Origin: Leekyejoonella antrihumi
Lineage (GTDB): Bacteria; Actinomycetota; Actinomycetes; Actinomycetales; Dermatophilaceae
Direction of reading: 5' to 3'
DNA length: 64,000 nt
NCBI RefSeq assembly: GCF_007845645.1
Contig: NZ_VCQV01000025.1
Span: 1 to 64,000 of the forward strand
A program made the translations under genes and the position numbers. The notes below the pieces were generated by a model. It searched no databases. It saw only the letters and a program-made list of their open reading frames with translations, and had not been told where the DNA came from. Below are positions 8,412 through 16,503 of the stretch, one piece after another (position 1 is the first letter of the stretch; the number at the start of each line of letters is the position of its first letter).

Positions 8412-10777
8412 CTTTCGGTTGCTCGCCCCGCGCGCAACAGCGCCCAGAGTCGATCTGGAGTAAGCGGGCAGGAGTGGATTACGACGCCGAAAGGGCTCAG
8501 AGCATCCTCCACCGCGTTGGCCAACGCGGCCGGTGGGCCGACCGCCCCGCCCTCACCAAGACCCTTCACCCCCAACGCGTTGGTGGGACTGGGGCAGACA
8601 ACTTCGGCAAGGCGAATGTCGGGGACCGTGTCAACCGTCGGCAGCCGATAATCCATGAAGGTCGACGTGACGGGCTGCCCGGCCTCGTCGTACTGCATGT
8701 GCTCCAGGAGCGCCCCGCCGATACCTTGGGCGGTCCCTCCGACGATCTGGGCGTCGGCGATCTGTGGGTTGACGATCCTGCCCGCCTCATGAACGACGAC
8801 GTAGTCCAGGATCTCCACGCGACCCGTCGCGGGCTGCACCTCGACCACGACCGCATGCAGTCCGGATGACGTCGCGTAGTTCGGCGGCTGGAAGTAGGAG
8901 ACCTCGGAGAGTCCGTCGCGACCGCTGCCTCCCTGAGTCATGGGTATGGCCCGCATCAGCTCGGCCAGACTCATGGCACTGCCGGGAGAGCCCTTGACGA
9001 CTACCTGGTTGTCCGCAATCTCGAGGTCCGCCGGATCGACCTCCATCAGTTCGGCTGCGCTGTCCAGAATGCGTTGACGCACGAGGACGGCGGCCTGATG
9101 TATGGCGTTTTCGGCGGTGACCAGGGCGCGGCTCGCGATCGTGCCGACCCCGAATGGGATGGTGGCGGTGTCCCCCGCAACGAGTTCGATCTCCCCCATC
9201 TCGACGCCGAGCGCGTCGGCGGCGATCTGGACGAAGGTCGTGCGATGACCCTGTCCCTGCGACGGGGCGCCCGTGTGTATGCGAATCCGTCCGCTGGGCA
9301 GCACACTCACCTTGGCCCCTTCGAACGGCCCGAGGGCGGTTGCCTCCAGGTACATCGCAAACCCGACCCCGACGTAGCGGCCGTCCACCCGTGCCTTCTG
9401 CTGCTCTGTACGCACTCTGGGCAGGTCGATCATCTTGACGGCCCGGTCGAGCATCTCCGGGTAGTCACCGGAGTCGTACTGCTGGGTCAGCCCGCGCCGG
9501 TCGAGCAGACCGGTCTGGTAGGGCATCTCTTGAGGTGTGACCACATTGCGGGCACGCAGCTCCGCCGGCTCCATCTCCAGCTTGGCCGCCAGCCGATCCA
9601 TGATGCGCTCCATGGCAAAGGTCGCCTCCGGGCGACCCGCACCCCGATAGGGCGACGTGAACATCGTGTTGGTCAGCGCGCCCGTCGCCTCGATCTGCAC
9701 GTTGGGCACCCGGTAGGGGCCGATCAGGTGACATAGCGAGTTGTATGGCACGACCAGGCCGACCATGTTGCGCGCGCCCAGGTTGACCACGAACCGGTCG
9801 CGGACGGCGAGCAGCCGACCGGATTCGTCTGCGGCGGCAGTGATGTGGTGAATCTGCTCGCGCGCGTGGCTACCCGCCGTGAGGTTCTCCTGGCGGTCCT
9901 CCGTCCACCGCACCGGACGTCCGAGGTCCTGGGCGACCAACGGGATGAGCAGCTCCTCGACCACCAGAATCCCCTTCTGGCCGAACCCGCCTCCGACGTC
10001 CACGGCGACGACGTGCACGTCGTCGGCAGGCAGGCCGAGACAAGACGCGATGTGGCCTCGAACCCGGTGGGGTGTCTGGGTGTTGGACCACACAGTGAGG
10101 CGGCCGCTGAACGGGTCCCGGTGCGCGACGATTCCTCGGCACTCCATGGGTGAGGGCACATATCGTTGCGATGCGAAGGTGTCCTCGACGATGACGGCCG
10201 CGCTCCGCAGGGCCTGATCGACATCACCGGTGCCATGCTCGAGGTGGATCCCGATGTTGTCTTCGGCCTCCAGCAGCACACGAGGCGAACCCTCCTCCAG
10301 TGCGGCTTCTGGGTCGATCACCGCGGGGAGCTCGTCGTACCGCACGTCGATCACTTCCAACGCGTCCTCGGCCAGGTAGCGTGACTCGGCCACCACCATC
10401 GCGATGGCCTGGCCGACGTAGTTCACCTCACCGGAAGCCAGCAGTGGCATGGGCTGAATTCGAACGACCGGATCGATGGTCGACCGGATGCCTTCAGGTA
10501 TCCGAAGCTCTTCACTGTTGAGCAGTGGTTCGACCCGTCCGACCAGGGCTGCCGCGTTGTAGACGGCGACGACGCCAGGCAATCCGGCGGCCGCGGTCAG
10601 ATCCACTTCATGAATTCGCGCATGCGCAACCGGACTTCGTAGAAATGCCACCTCCAGCATGCCCTCGATCTGGAGGTCGTCGATGAATCGGCCCTGTCCG
10701 CGGAGGAGCCGGTCGTCTTCCACCCGCGGGATACTGCGGCCGATGAATGGCGCCGGTCCCTCCTCTTCAGGCGTCAC
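8408..10777 (-). CDS. Molybdenum hydroxylase large subunit (xanthine oxidase family)
   Basis: Catalytic subunit of about 789 residues that binds the molybdopterin-cytosine-dinucleotide cofactor and hydroxylates a substrate with water-derived oxygen. Visible are DVGGGFGQKG near residue 260 (cofactor loop), SPYRGAGRPEA near 377 and KGLGEGGAVGPP near 740 with the catalytic Glu. The loop at 377 reads YRGAGR, not the AYRCSFR of true Cu-Mo CO dehydrogenase, so this is a form-II-like hydroxylase of an organic, likely aromatic or heteroaromatic, substrate. GTG at 10777 is chosen because it overlaps the small-subunit stop and precedes TPEEEGPAPFIGRS. Acts with the two genes upstream. Confidence 0.92.
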   Translation of the reverse strand: MTPEEEGPAPFIGRSIPRVEDDRLLRGQGRFIDDLQIEGMLEVAFLRSPVAHARIHEVDLTAAAGLPGVVAVYNAAALVGRVEPLLNSEELRIPEGIRSTIDPVVRIQPMPLLASGEVNYVGQAIAMVVAESRYLAEDALEVIDVRYDELPAVIDPEAALEEGSPRVLLEAEDNIGIHLEHGTGDVDQALRSAAVIVEDTFASQRYVPSPMECRGIVAHRDPFSGRLTVWSNTQTPHRVRGHIASCLGLPADDVHVVAVDVGGGFGQKGILVVEELLIPLVAQDLGRPVRWTEDRQENLTAGSHAREQIHHITAAADESGRLLAVRDRFVVNLGARNMVGLVVPYNSLCHLIGPYRVPNVQIEATGALTNTMFTSPYRGAGRPEATFAMERIMDRLAAKLEMEPAELRARNVVTPQEMPYQTGLLDRRGLTQQYDSGDYPEMLDRAVKMIDLPRVRTEQQKARVDGRYVGVGFAMYLEATALGPFEGAKVSVLPSGRIRIHTGAPSQGQGHRTTFVQIAADALGVEMGEIELVAGDTATIPFGVGTIASRALVTAENAIHQAAVLVRQRILDSAAELMEVDPADLEIADNQVVVKGSPGSAMSLAELMRAIPMTQGGSGRDGLSEVSYFQPPNYATSSGLHAVVVEVQPATGRVEILDYVVVHEAGRIVNPQIADAQIVGGTAQGIGGALLEHMQYDEAGQPVTSTFMDYRLPTVDTVPDIRLAEVVCPSPTNALGVKGLGEGGAVGPPAALANAVEDALSPFGVVIHSCPLTPDRLWALLRAGRATER

Positions 10778-11348
10778 GGTCGGCCCCTTCGTCGACGGGG
10801 CGAGACCGCTCGCGCAGGCACGCACGCCGTGCCGCGTTGCGGATGTTCACGTATCCGGTGCAGCGACACAAGTTGCCGCCCAAGTGTTCCATGATGGCGT
10901 CATCGTCGATGACCTCCGATGACTCCTCGAGCGCAGTCATCGACATCAGAATGCCCGGTGTGCAGAAACCACACTGCATTCCGTGCTCCTCATGGAACGC
11001 CCGTTGCAACCTGTTCAGCTCACCTGACTCGGCGAGACTCTCGACAGTCCGCACGTCGCTGCCGTCGGCCTGGACGGCAAGAGTCAGGCAGGATCGCACG
11101 CCGACTCCGTCGACCAGGATGGTGCACGCTCCGCACGAGCCCTGCTCGCAGCCGACATGGGTGCCAGTCAGACCGAGCCGGTGTCGTAGGAAGTCGACCA
11201 GCAGCAGTCGAGACTCAACCTGCGCGCATACCGGCGCACCGTTGACCGTAACCCTGATGTCGTGCCAGCAGGAGGGTTCCGAAAGCGGTGGCCCCAATGG
11301 CCTTCGTGGAAGCTGGGGGTGGTTGAGGTCTGCCGTTGGTTCATTCAT
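10767..11348 (-). CDS. Molybdenum hydroxylase small subunit, two [2Fe-2S] clusters
   Basis: Electron-transfer subunit, 193 residues. All eight cluster ligands are present: a plant-ferredoxin-type set C67, C72, C75 and C87 (CEQGSCGAC), and the second, family-specific set C126, C129, C161 and C163 (CGFC and CRC). It passes electrons from the Mo site to the FAD subunit. ATG at 11348 is taken because it overlaps the medium-subunit stop as ATGA; another ATG lies two codons earlier. The N-terminus carries about 28 residues more than most relatives before the first strand IRVTVNG. Confidence 0.93.
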   Translation of the reverse strand: MNEPTADLNHPQLPRRPLGPPLSEPSCWHDIRVTVNGAPVCAQVESRLLLVDFLRHRLGLTGTHVGCEQGSCGACTILVDGVGVRSCLTLAVQADGSDVRTVESLAESGELNRLQRAFHEEHGMQCGFCTPGILMSMTALEESSEVIDDDAIMEHLGGNLCRCTGYVNIRNAARRACLRERSRPVDEGADRDA

Positions 11349-12211
11349 GCGCATCGCTCCCATGCCTGGTTGATCCCAGTGACCGCCAGCTGAGCCGCCA
11401 GCTCCTTGCGGAATGCCGCCGTGGCGTGAATGTCTCCGACGGGATCGAGCTGCTCCTCGAGCGCGGACACCGCTGCCGCAGTGGAGCTTGGGGTCACCGG
11501 CGCGTCGAGCAGTGCCTGCTCGGCGGCTGCCACCCGCACCGGCGAGCCACCCACCCCGAAGAACACCAGCCGCGCAGCCGAGACCACGTCGCCGGCGCGT
11601 TCGAGACGCACGACGACCCCGGCGGTCGCGAAGTCCCCGACCCGGGTGCTGAACTCCTGGAAGGACGAGCCGGACCACGCGGGCTGCCGGGGGAACACCA
11701 CCTCCGTGAGGAGCTCGTCCTCCTCCAGGACCGTGCTGAACGGTCCGTCGAAGAAGTCAGCTGCATTGAGCCGCCGCAGACCGCGCTGCGATCGGGCAAC
11801 CAGCTCGGCGTCCAAGGCCACCGCTACTGCGGGCAGCTCGGATGCGGGGTCGTTGTGTGCCAGGCTGCCGCACACTGTTCCTCGGTTGCGGATCTGCGGA
11901 TGCCCGATGTGGCCGATCGCCTCCGTGAGCACCGGCCAGCCGGACCGCAGACGCGGGTCGGCGTGGGCCTGTGCCTGCCGGACGGCAGCACCGATGTGCA
12001 CGGCCTCCTGGCTGTCCACGTCGATCGATCCGAGCTCGGGGATCCGGCAGATGTCGACGAGGACGTCCGGGTGCCCCATCCGCATATTGAGCACCGGCAG
12101 GAGCGACTGGCCGCCGGCGAGCACCTTGATCTCCCGGTCCCCGTCGCCGAGGAGTCGGATCGCCTCGGCGACACTGTGAGCCGCGCGATAGTCGAACGGG
12201 GCCGGCTTCAT
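11345..12211 (-). CDS. Molybdenum hydroxylase medium subunit, FAD-binding
   Basis: FAD subunit of about 288 residues, of the CoxM/XdhB type, that accepts electrons from the [2Fe-2S] subunit and reduces an acceptor. Both flavin-binding loops are intact: AGGQSLLPVLNMR near residue 35 and IRNRGTVCGSLAHNDPAS near 108; the C-terminal CO-dehydrogenase flavoprotein domain follows. ATG at 12211 (MKPAPFDY) is chosen since earlier residues in the frame overlap the ATPase gene and lack structure. Gene order medium-small-large is the usual one. A 37-base gap separates it from the importer ATPase. Confidence 0.92.
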   Translation of the reverse strand: MKPAPFDYRAAHSVAEAIRLLGDGDREIKVLAGGQSLLPVLNMRMGHPDVLVDICRIPELGSIDVDSQEAVHIGAAVRQAQAHADPRLRSGWPVLTEAIGHIGHPQIRNRGTVCGSLAHNDPASELPAVAVALDAELVARSQRGLRRLNAADFFDGPFSTVLEEDELLTEVVFPRQPAWSGSSFQEFSTRVGDFATAGVVVRLERAGDVVSAARLVFFGVGGSPVRVAAAEQALLDAPVTPSSTAAAVSALEEQLDPVGDIHATAAFRKELAAQLAVTGINQAWERCA

Positions 12212-12248
12212 CTCGCCCGGTTCCGGCCGCCGCTGCCCTGCTCGTGCC

Positions 12249-13061
12249 TCATGCCGTGACCTTCGCTGCGAGGCTGCCGGCGCCTGTCGGGGCTTCAGGG
12301 ATGTTTCGGAGCAGCCGCAGCACGTGTGCGCGCAGGCGAATGAACTCGGCATCCTCCTTGGTGGTGATCTGGTCGCGGGGCCGGGCCAGTCTCACGGGTA
12401 TCTCCTCGGAGACCCGGCTGGGGGCCTTCGACAGCACGATGATGTTGTCGGCGAGGTAGACGCTTTCGTCGATGTCGTGGGTCACGACCAGAACGGTGAT
12501 CTTCATCGTGGCCTGGATCGTCAGGAGAAGGTCCTCCAGCTCCGCGCGGGTCTGTGCGTCCACGGAGGCGTAGGGCTCATCCATGACCAACAACCGCGGG
12601 TGACAGGCCAGCGCTCGAGCGATCGCTACGCGCTGCTGCATTCCGCCGGACATCTCCCACGGATAGAGATGCTCCTTGCCTGCGAGTCCAACCGCCTCGA
12701 GGGCTTCCATCACCCGGGATCGACGAAGCTTCTTGTCGATCCGGCGTAACGGGAAGCCGACGTTTGCCTCGACTCGCAACCACGGGAAGAGTGACCTGGA
12801 GTAGTCCTGAAAGACCATGGCCAAGCCATCGGGCACCCCGTCGATCGGCGCCCCGTCGAAATGCACCTGACCGGAGGTTGGTGCGTCCAGGCCGCAGATG
12901 ATGCGCAGCAGGGTGGTCTTGCCGGCACCGGATGGCCCGACAATGACGGTCACCTGACCGGCCGGGACGGTTGCGGAGATGTCATCGATTGCTCGGTTCG
13001 TGCCGTAGACCTTGGCGATGCCGGTCATCACCAGCTCGGCGGGTATCTGGTTGTCAGTCAT
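12249..13061 (-). CDS. ABC importer ATPase, nitrate/sulfonate/taurine type
   Basis: ATP-hydrolysing subunit of about 270 residues. It has a Walker A (GPSGAGKTT), Q-loop (VFQDYSRSLFPW), signature (SGGMQQR), Walker B (LLVMDEPYASVD) and H-loop (VTHDIDE). The sequence class (SsuB/TauB/NrtD) imports small anions including sulfonates, nitrate, phthalate-like aromatics and pyrimidine precursors. It works with two permeases and a lipoprotein binding protein in the same operon. The start at 13061 overlaps the upstream permease stop by 8 bases. Co-transcription with the Mo hydroxylase implies that it brings in the substrate. Confidence 0.92.
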   Translation of the reverse strand: MTDNQIPAELVMTGIAKVYGTNRAIDDISATVPAGQVTVIVGPSGAGKTTLLRIICGLDAPTSGQVHFDGAPIDGVPDGLAMVFQDYSRSLFPWLRVEANVGFPLRRIDKKLRRSRVMEALEAVGLAGKEHLYPWEMSGGMQQRVAIARALACHPRLLVMDEPYASVDAQTRAELEDLLLTIQATMKITVLVVTHDIDESVYLADNIIVLSKAPSRVSEEIPVRLARPRDQITTKEDAEFIRLRAHVLRLLRNIPEAPTGAGSLAAKVTA

Positions 13062-13914
13062 GTTGCGACGTCGCTCCTTGATGCCAGGCAAGCACCCGGC
13101 GCTCGATCCGGACAATGATGATGTTCAAGATGATCCCAATGAGGGCCAGGACGAGCAGGACCGACCAGAACCCGGGATAGTCGAAGTTGCGCTGCGTCGC
13201 AACCAGGAGGTAGCCCAGGCCGTTCCGCGACTTCTGCAGCTCGGAGATGATCATCATGATGAGGGACAGCGACAGCGCGACACGTGCGCCGGCGAAGATC
13301 TTCGGCGCAGCGCCGGGCAGCAGGATCCGGAACAGCACGTCACGACGGCGGAGCTTGAAGACCTCCGCCACATGGGCGCGACCGGTGCCGATGCCTTGAA
13401 CCCCATCGATCGTGTTGAACAGGATCGGCCAGATCACGCCGAAGGCGATCAGCAGGACCTTGGGCCAGTCGCCAGTGCCGAAGAGCAGGAAGAAGACTCC
13501 GAGCAGGGCAGGCGTCGGCAGGGACCGACCGAGATGCACCAGGGGCTGGAAGAGCGCGGCGACGACAGGCTTGACGCCCAGGGCGGTCCCCACGACAACC
13601 CCGACAACCAGGGCGAGCCAGAAACCCACTGTGGCGCGCCACAGGCTGGGCAGCAGGTCCTGCCAGGCGACCGTTCCCAGGAACAGGTGAGAAGCGTTGC
13701 CGCCGAGGAAATCTTGGAAGGTCCGCACGACGGTCGCCAGCGGCGACGCAATGAACAGTCCCTTGGTGGGACTGAGCGAACCGAGCCACCACACCAGGAG
13801 GATCAGGATCGGCACGATCGCAGACAGCACGACCCTGCGGCCGATCAACCGACTCCGCCTGGGGAGGTCAGATGCCGAGACGCCGGGCTGTGCTGCCCTG
13901 GTCAAGACGCTCAC
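13054..13914 (-). CDS. ABC importer permease (SsuC/TauC-like), first copy
   Basis: Inner-membrane permease, about 286 residues, with around six hydrophobic helices (for example VVLSAIVPILILLVWWLG and ALVVGVVVGTALG). The cytoplasmic EAA-type loop is visible as VAEVFKLRRRDVLFRILLPG, where the ATPase docks. The GTG at 13914 overlaps the stop of the second permease (GTGA). Two different permease genes side by side suggest a heterodimeric channel, which is less common than the homodimer in this family. Confidence 0.9.
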   Translation of the reverse strand: MSVLTRAAQPGVSASDLPRRSRLIGRRVVLSAIVPILILLVWWLGSLSPTKGLFIASPLATVVRTFQDFLGGNASHLFLGTVAWQDLLPSLWRATVGFWLALVVGVVVGTALGVKPVVAALFQPLVHLGRSLPTPALLGVFFLLFGTGDWPKVLLIAFGVIWPILFNTIDGVQGIGTGRAHVAEVFKLRRRDVLFRILLPGAAPKIFAGARVALSLSLIMMIISELQKSRNGLGYLLVATQRNFDYPGFWSVLLVLALIGIILNIIIVRIERRVLAWHQGATSQHD

Positions 13915-14702
13915 TGTGCGAGTCCTTTCTTCCACCCGAATGCGGCGCGATCGGCGAGCGCGAACAGGCCACTCACGAGCACACCGAGCAGGCCCGTCAC
14001 CGCCGTTGCGGCGTAGACGACGTCAAGGTTGGAGGCACTGGTGCTGGCCAGCAGGATGTAGCCGCCGATGCCTCCGCCGGATCCGAGCAACAGCTCAACG
14101 CTGACCGCGACAATCAGTCCGATGGAGGCGGACACGCGAATTCCAGTGAACATGAAGGGAAGCGAGGCCGGAAGCCGCACCCTGGCCATGATGCCGAGCG
14201 GTGAGACGTGCATCGTCTTGGCGGTCTGGACCGCCACCGGGTCCACCGACCGCATGGCATACATCGCGTTGAAGAGAATCGGCCACACGCAGGCGGCCGC
14301 CACCGTCAACGACATCGGCAGCATGCTCGTCCCGAGCAGCAGCAAAAGCAACGGGCCGATGGCGATGGCCGGTAGCGGCCGAAGCACCTCGACGGGAAGC
14401 GAGAACATGGTGAAGACCGTGGGGATTGCGCCCATCAGACCGCCGAGGATCACACCGACGACCGAGGCGATGAGTAGACCCAACATCCATTCACGCAGGG
14501 TGTAGAACACCTGCGTCAAGAAGGCCGTGTTCCCCAGCAGGTGGTAGCCCTGCCGGACAACCGCACTGGGCAGCGGCAGCCCCGCACCGGAGATGACTCG
14601 GGTTCGGATCAGGACTTCGAGTATCAATCCGATGCCGAGTGTCCCGATGACTCCAAGGACGATGCGCTTCAGCAAGGACAGCGGTTCGCTGATCAGTTTC
14701 AT
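13911..14702 (-). CDS. ABC importer permease (SsuC/TauC-like), second copy
   Basis: A 263-residue membrane permease, paralogous to its neighbour at the domain level but divergent in sequence. Hydrophobic helices include IVLGVIGTLGIGLILEVLI and LLIASVVGVILGGLMG; the EAA-like loop is QTAKTMHVSPLGIMARVRLP. It should pair with the other permease in the membrane. The gene starts with ATG at 14702, 7 bases after the binding-protein stop. Confidence 0.9.
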   Translation of the reverse strand: MKLISEPLSLLKRIVLGVIGTLGIGLILEVLIRTRVISGAGLPLPSAVVRQGYHLLGNTAFLTQVFYTLREWMLGLLIASVVGVILGGLMGAIPTVFTMFSLPVEVLRPLPAIAIGPLLLLLLGTSMLPMSLTVAAACVWPILFNAMYAMRSVDPVAVQTAKTMHVSPLGIMARVRLPASLPFMFTGIRVSASIGLIVAVSVELLLGSGGGIGGYILLASTSASNLDVVYAATAVTGLLGVLVSGLFALADRAAFGWKKGLAQ

Positions 14703-14709
14703 CAGGCGC

Positions 14710-15684
14710 TCATTTTTCGTTGACGATCGTGTAGGCCGAGGCTTGGTAGCCCTTCTTGACCTGCCCGAGGCCTATCATGATGTCGGCGATTTTCTGCATG
14801 GCCGCGTCGCTCAGCTTGACGTCGAAGTTCGGCAGATTCATCGCTTTGGCGGCCTTTGCATTGGTGCCCAGGGCCTTTGGCATCCATGCCCGAAACTCTT
14901 TCTGATGCTTGGCGATATCGGCGCGGGCATTGTTGAGCGCAGTGGCAAACTTCTTGACGGTCCCCGGATCCGACTTTGCATAGTTCGTGCTGGTCACGAA
15001 CGTCGAGACGGGTAGCGCCTCGTTCGGGCCGGTGACGAGGGGCGCTACTTCACGCAGGCCGGCATCCTTTGCGGCGGTAGCGAACGGCTCGGGCAGGTAG
15101 CCCGCCTGAATCGAGCCGTTCTTGACGCCGTCGATCATCTGCGGGAACGGCACCTCCACCCAGGATGGCTTGGCGTTGAGTCCTTTTGCTTTGGCCAGAT
15201 TGGCGAACGAAACGTCGCCGACGTTATTCAAGGTGTTGATGCCGACCGTCTTGCCGTTCAGGTCGGACAGGGTCTTGATCGGCGAGTTCGGCTTGACGAA
15301 GATGCCCAGCTCACCGACACCAAGCCCGGACACGAGCGCGACGGTCTGCACCGGGGCGCCCTTGCTGGTGGCGATCGAGGAACTGATCGTGTTGGAGAAG
15401 CTGAACTGCAGCTGCCCGGTGGCGACCTCCTGCACGCCGACCGGACCGCCCTGCAGCGTCTGGAACGTCACGTCCAGCCCTTCCTTCTTGAAGAAGCCGT
15501 GATCCTTCGCCCAGTAGACGGGCGCATAGTCGGCCAGCGGTAGGACCCCGACCTTGATCGATGCAACTTTGGCGCTGGCGGAAGTGCCACTCGCCGCGTT
15601 GCCGCTGCCGGAGGAACCGCAGGCGCTCAAGAGCACGGCGACGGTGACGGATGACGCCGCCAGCTTCCAATGGACGGTCTTCAT
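14710..15684 (-). CDS. ABC importer substrate-binding lipoprotein
   Basis: Extracytoplasmic receptor of the SsuA/TauA/NMT1 type, 324 residues. A signal peptide ends at the lipobox LLSAC, so the cysteine would be lipidated. The mature part starts with IKVGVLPLADYAPVYWAKDHGFF, the standard first strand and helix of this fold, with VGINTLNNVG and YLPEPFATAAK lining the cleft. The ligand is unknown; position at the head of an aromatic-degradation operon suggests an aromatic anion. ATG at 15684 has a good AGGAG site. Confidence 0.9.
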   Translation of the reverse strand: MKTVHWKLAASSVTVAVLLSACGSSGSGNAASGTSASAKVASIKVGVLPLADYAPVYWAKDHGFFKKEGLDVTFQTLQGGPVGVQEVATGQLQFSFSNTISSSIATSKGAPVQTVALVSGLGVGELGIFVKPNSPIKTLSDLNGKTVGINTLNNVGDVSFANLAKAKGLNAKPSWVEVPFPQMIDGVKNGSIQAGYLPEPFATAAKDAGLREVAPLVTGPNEALPVSTFVTSTNYAKSDPGTVKKFATALNNARADIAKHQKEFRAWMPKALGTNAKAAKAMNLPNFDVKLSDAAMQKIADIMIGLGQVKKGYQASAYTIVNEK

Positions 15685-15739
15685 GGAATCTCCTGGTGAG
15701 GGTGGGGGCGAACGAGGGCCGCGCCGCCAGTGTGACTTA

Positions 15740-15751
15740 CTTAACACTAAG
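15740..15751. promoter_or_regulatory. Inverted repeat in the promoter of the importer/Mo-hydroxylase operon
   Basis: CTTA-ACAC-TAAG is a short inverted repeat 56 bases upstream of the binding-protein start, and its right part CACTAAG recurs before the aldehyde dehydrogenase gene. On the minus strand it sits 1-2 bases after a possible -35 box TTGACC. It is a candidate operator for the adjacent MarR protein. Confidence 0.45.
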
Positions 15752-15907
15752 AGGTCAAGGGCTAAGATTGATTTGGATGAAGATTTCTCGAGGCAGGCGG
15801 CACGCGTCAGTCCAGTAGCGAGAAGCCGGAGTGATCTGTGCGACGATGAGACAGGCCTCGCGTATCCTCCGAGCGGTCAGAGATACCTCACTACTCAGGA
15901 GCTCTCC

Positions 15908-16453
15908 ATGGGAACACGTCACTCCGGTTCTGACCTGGTCGATCTGATCCTGGATCAGTGGCACCGCGAGACGCCCGACCTGGACGTCAGCAGCATCGCG
16001 GTCCTGGGCCGCCTGCATCGGGCAGACCTGCGGTACCAGGCGCTCGTCGCGGACGAGCTCGGCCGTTTCGGACTGTCGACTGCCGCCTTTGACGTCCTGA
16101 TGTCCCTGCGACGCAGCGGCCCGACCTACCGCCGCACCGCGGGTGAGCTGGCCGAGGTCGGACTGATCACCAGCGGTGGCCTGACCCAGCGCATCGACCG
16201 CCTCGAGCGCGACGGACTCGTCGAGCGGACAAAGGAGCCGGGCGATCGCCGCAAGGTTTTCATTCAGCTCACGGACAGCGGCCGCAAGCTGATCGACGAG
16301 GTTCTCCAGGCGCACTTCACGGAGCAGAACCAGATGTTGGCCGGGTTGACCCAGACGGAGCATCGGCAGCTGGCCAAGCTGCTCGCCCGCCTGGAGGTCT
16401 CTCTTGAGGTCTACGACGGGCACCAGCTCGGCCGGGCCGAGCCGGCGGGCTGA
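15908..16453 (+). CDS. MarR-family transcriptional regulator
   Basis: A 181-residue winged-helix regulator. The DNA-binding core is RRTAGELAEVGLITSGGLTQRIDRLERDGLVER, with the wing DRRKVFIQLTDSGR and C-terminal dimerisation helices (QLAKLLARLEVSLE). The ATG at 15908 follows AGGAG by four bases; longer frames upstream cross the divergent promoter. MarR repressors beside catabolic genes usually bind an aromatic ligand and then release DNA. It lies between the importer operon and the aldehyde dehydrogenase, both of which carry CTTAGTG in their promoters, so it is the prime candidate controller of the island. Confidence 0.9.
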   Translation: MGTRHSGSDLVDLILDQWHRETPDLDVSSIAVLGRLHRADLRYQALVADELGRFGLSTAAFDVLMSLRRSGPTYRRTAGELAEVGLITSGGLTQRIDRLERDGLVERTKEPGDRRKVFIQLTDSGRKLIDEVLQAHFTEQNQMLAGLTQTEHRQLAKLLARLEVSLEVYDGHQLGRAEPAG

Positions 16454-16503
16454 TCGTCCCAGCCCGTTGCCCGGCGCCACCCGAGACGGTCGCACCGCAA
16501 GCC

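Noticed and set aside
8408-12211. Reading the medium-small-large gene set as an aerobic CO dehydrogenase
   Set aside because: The large-subunit loop is YRGAGR and lacks the Cys that binds the copper of true CO dehydrogenases.
6607-12211. Calling the island a standard nicotinate (nic/nah) pathway
   Set aside because: No 2,5-dihydroxypyridine dioxygenase, N-formylmaleamate deformylase, maleamate amidase or maleate isomerase gene is present, and the flavoenzyme lacks the remembered NicC substrate residues.
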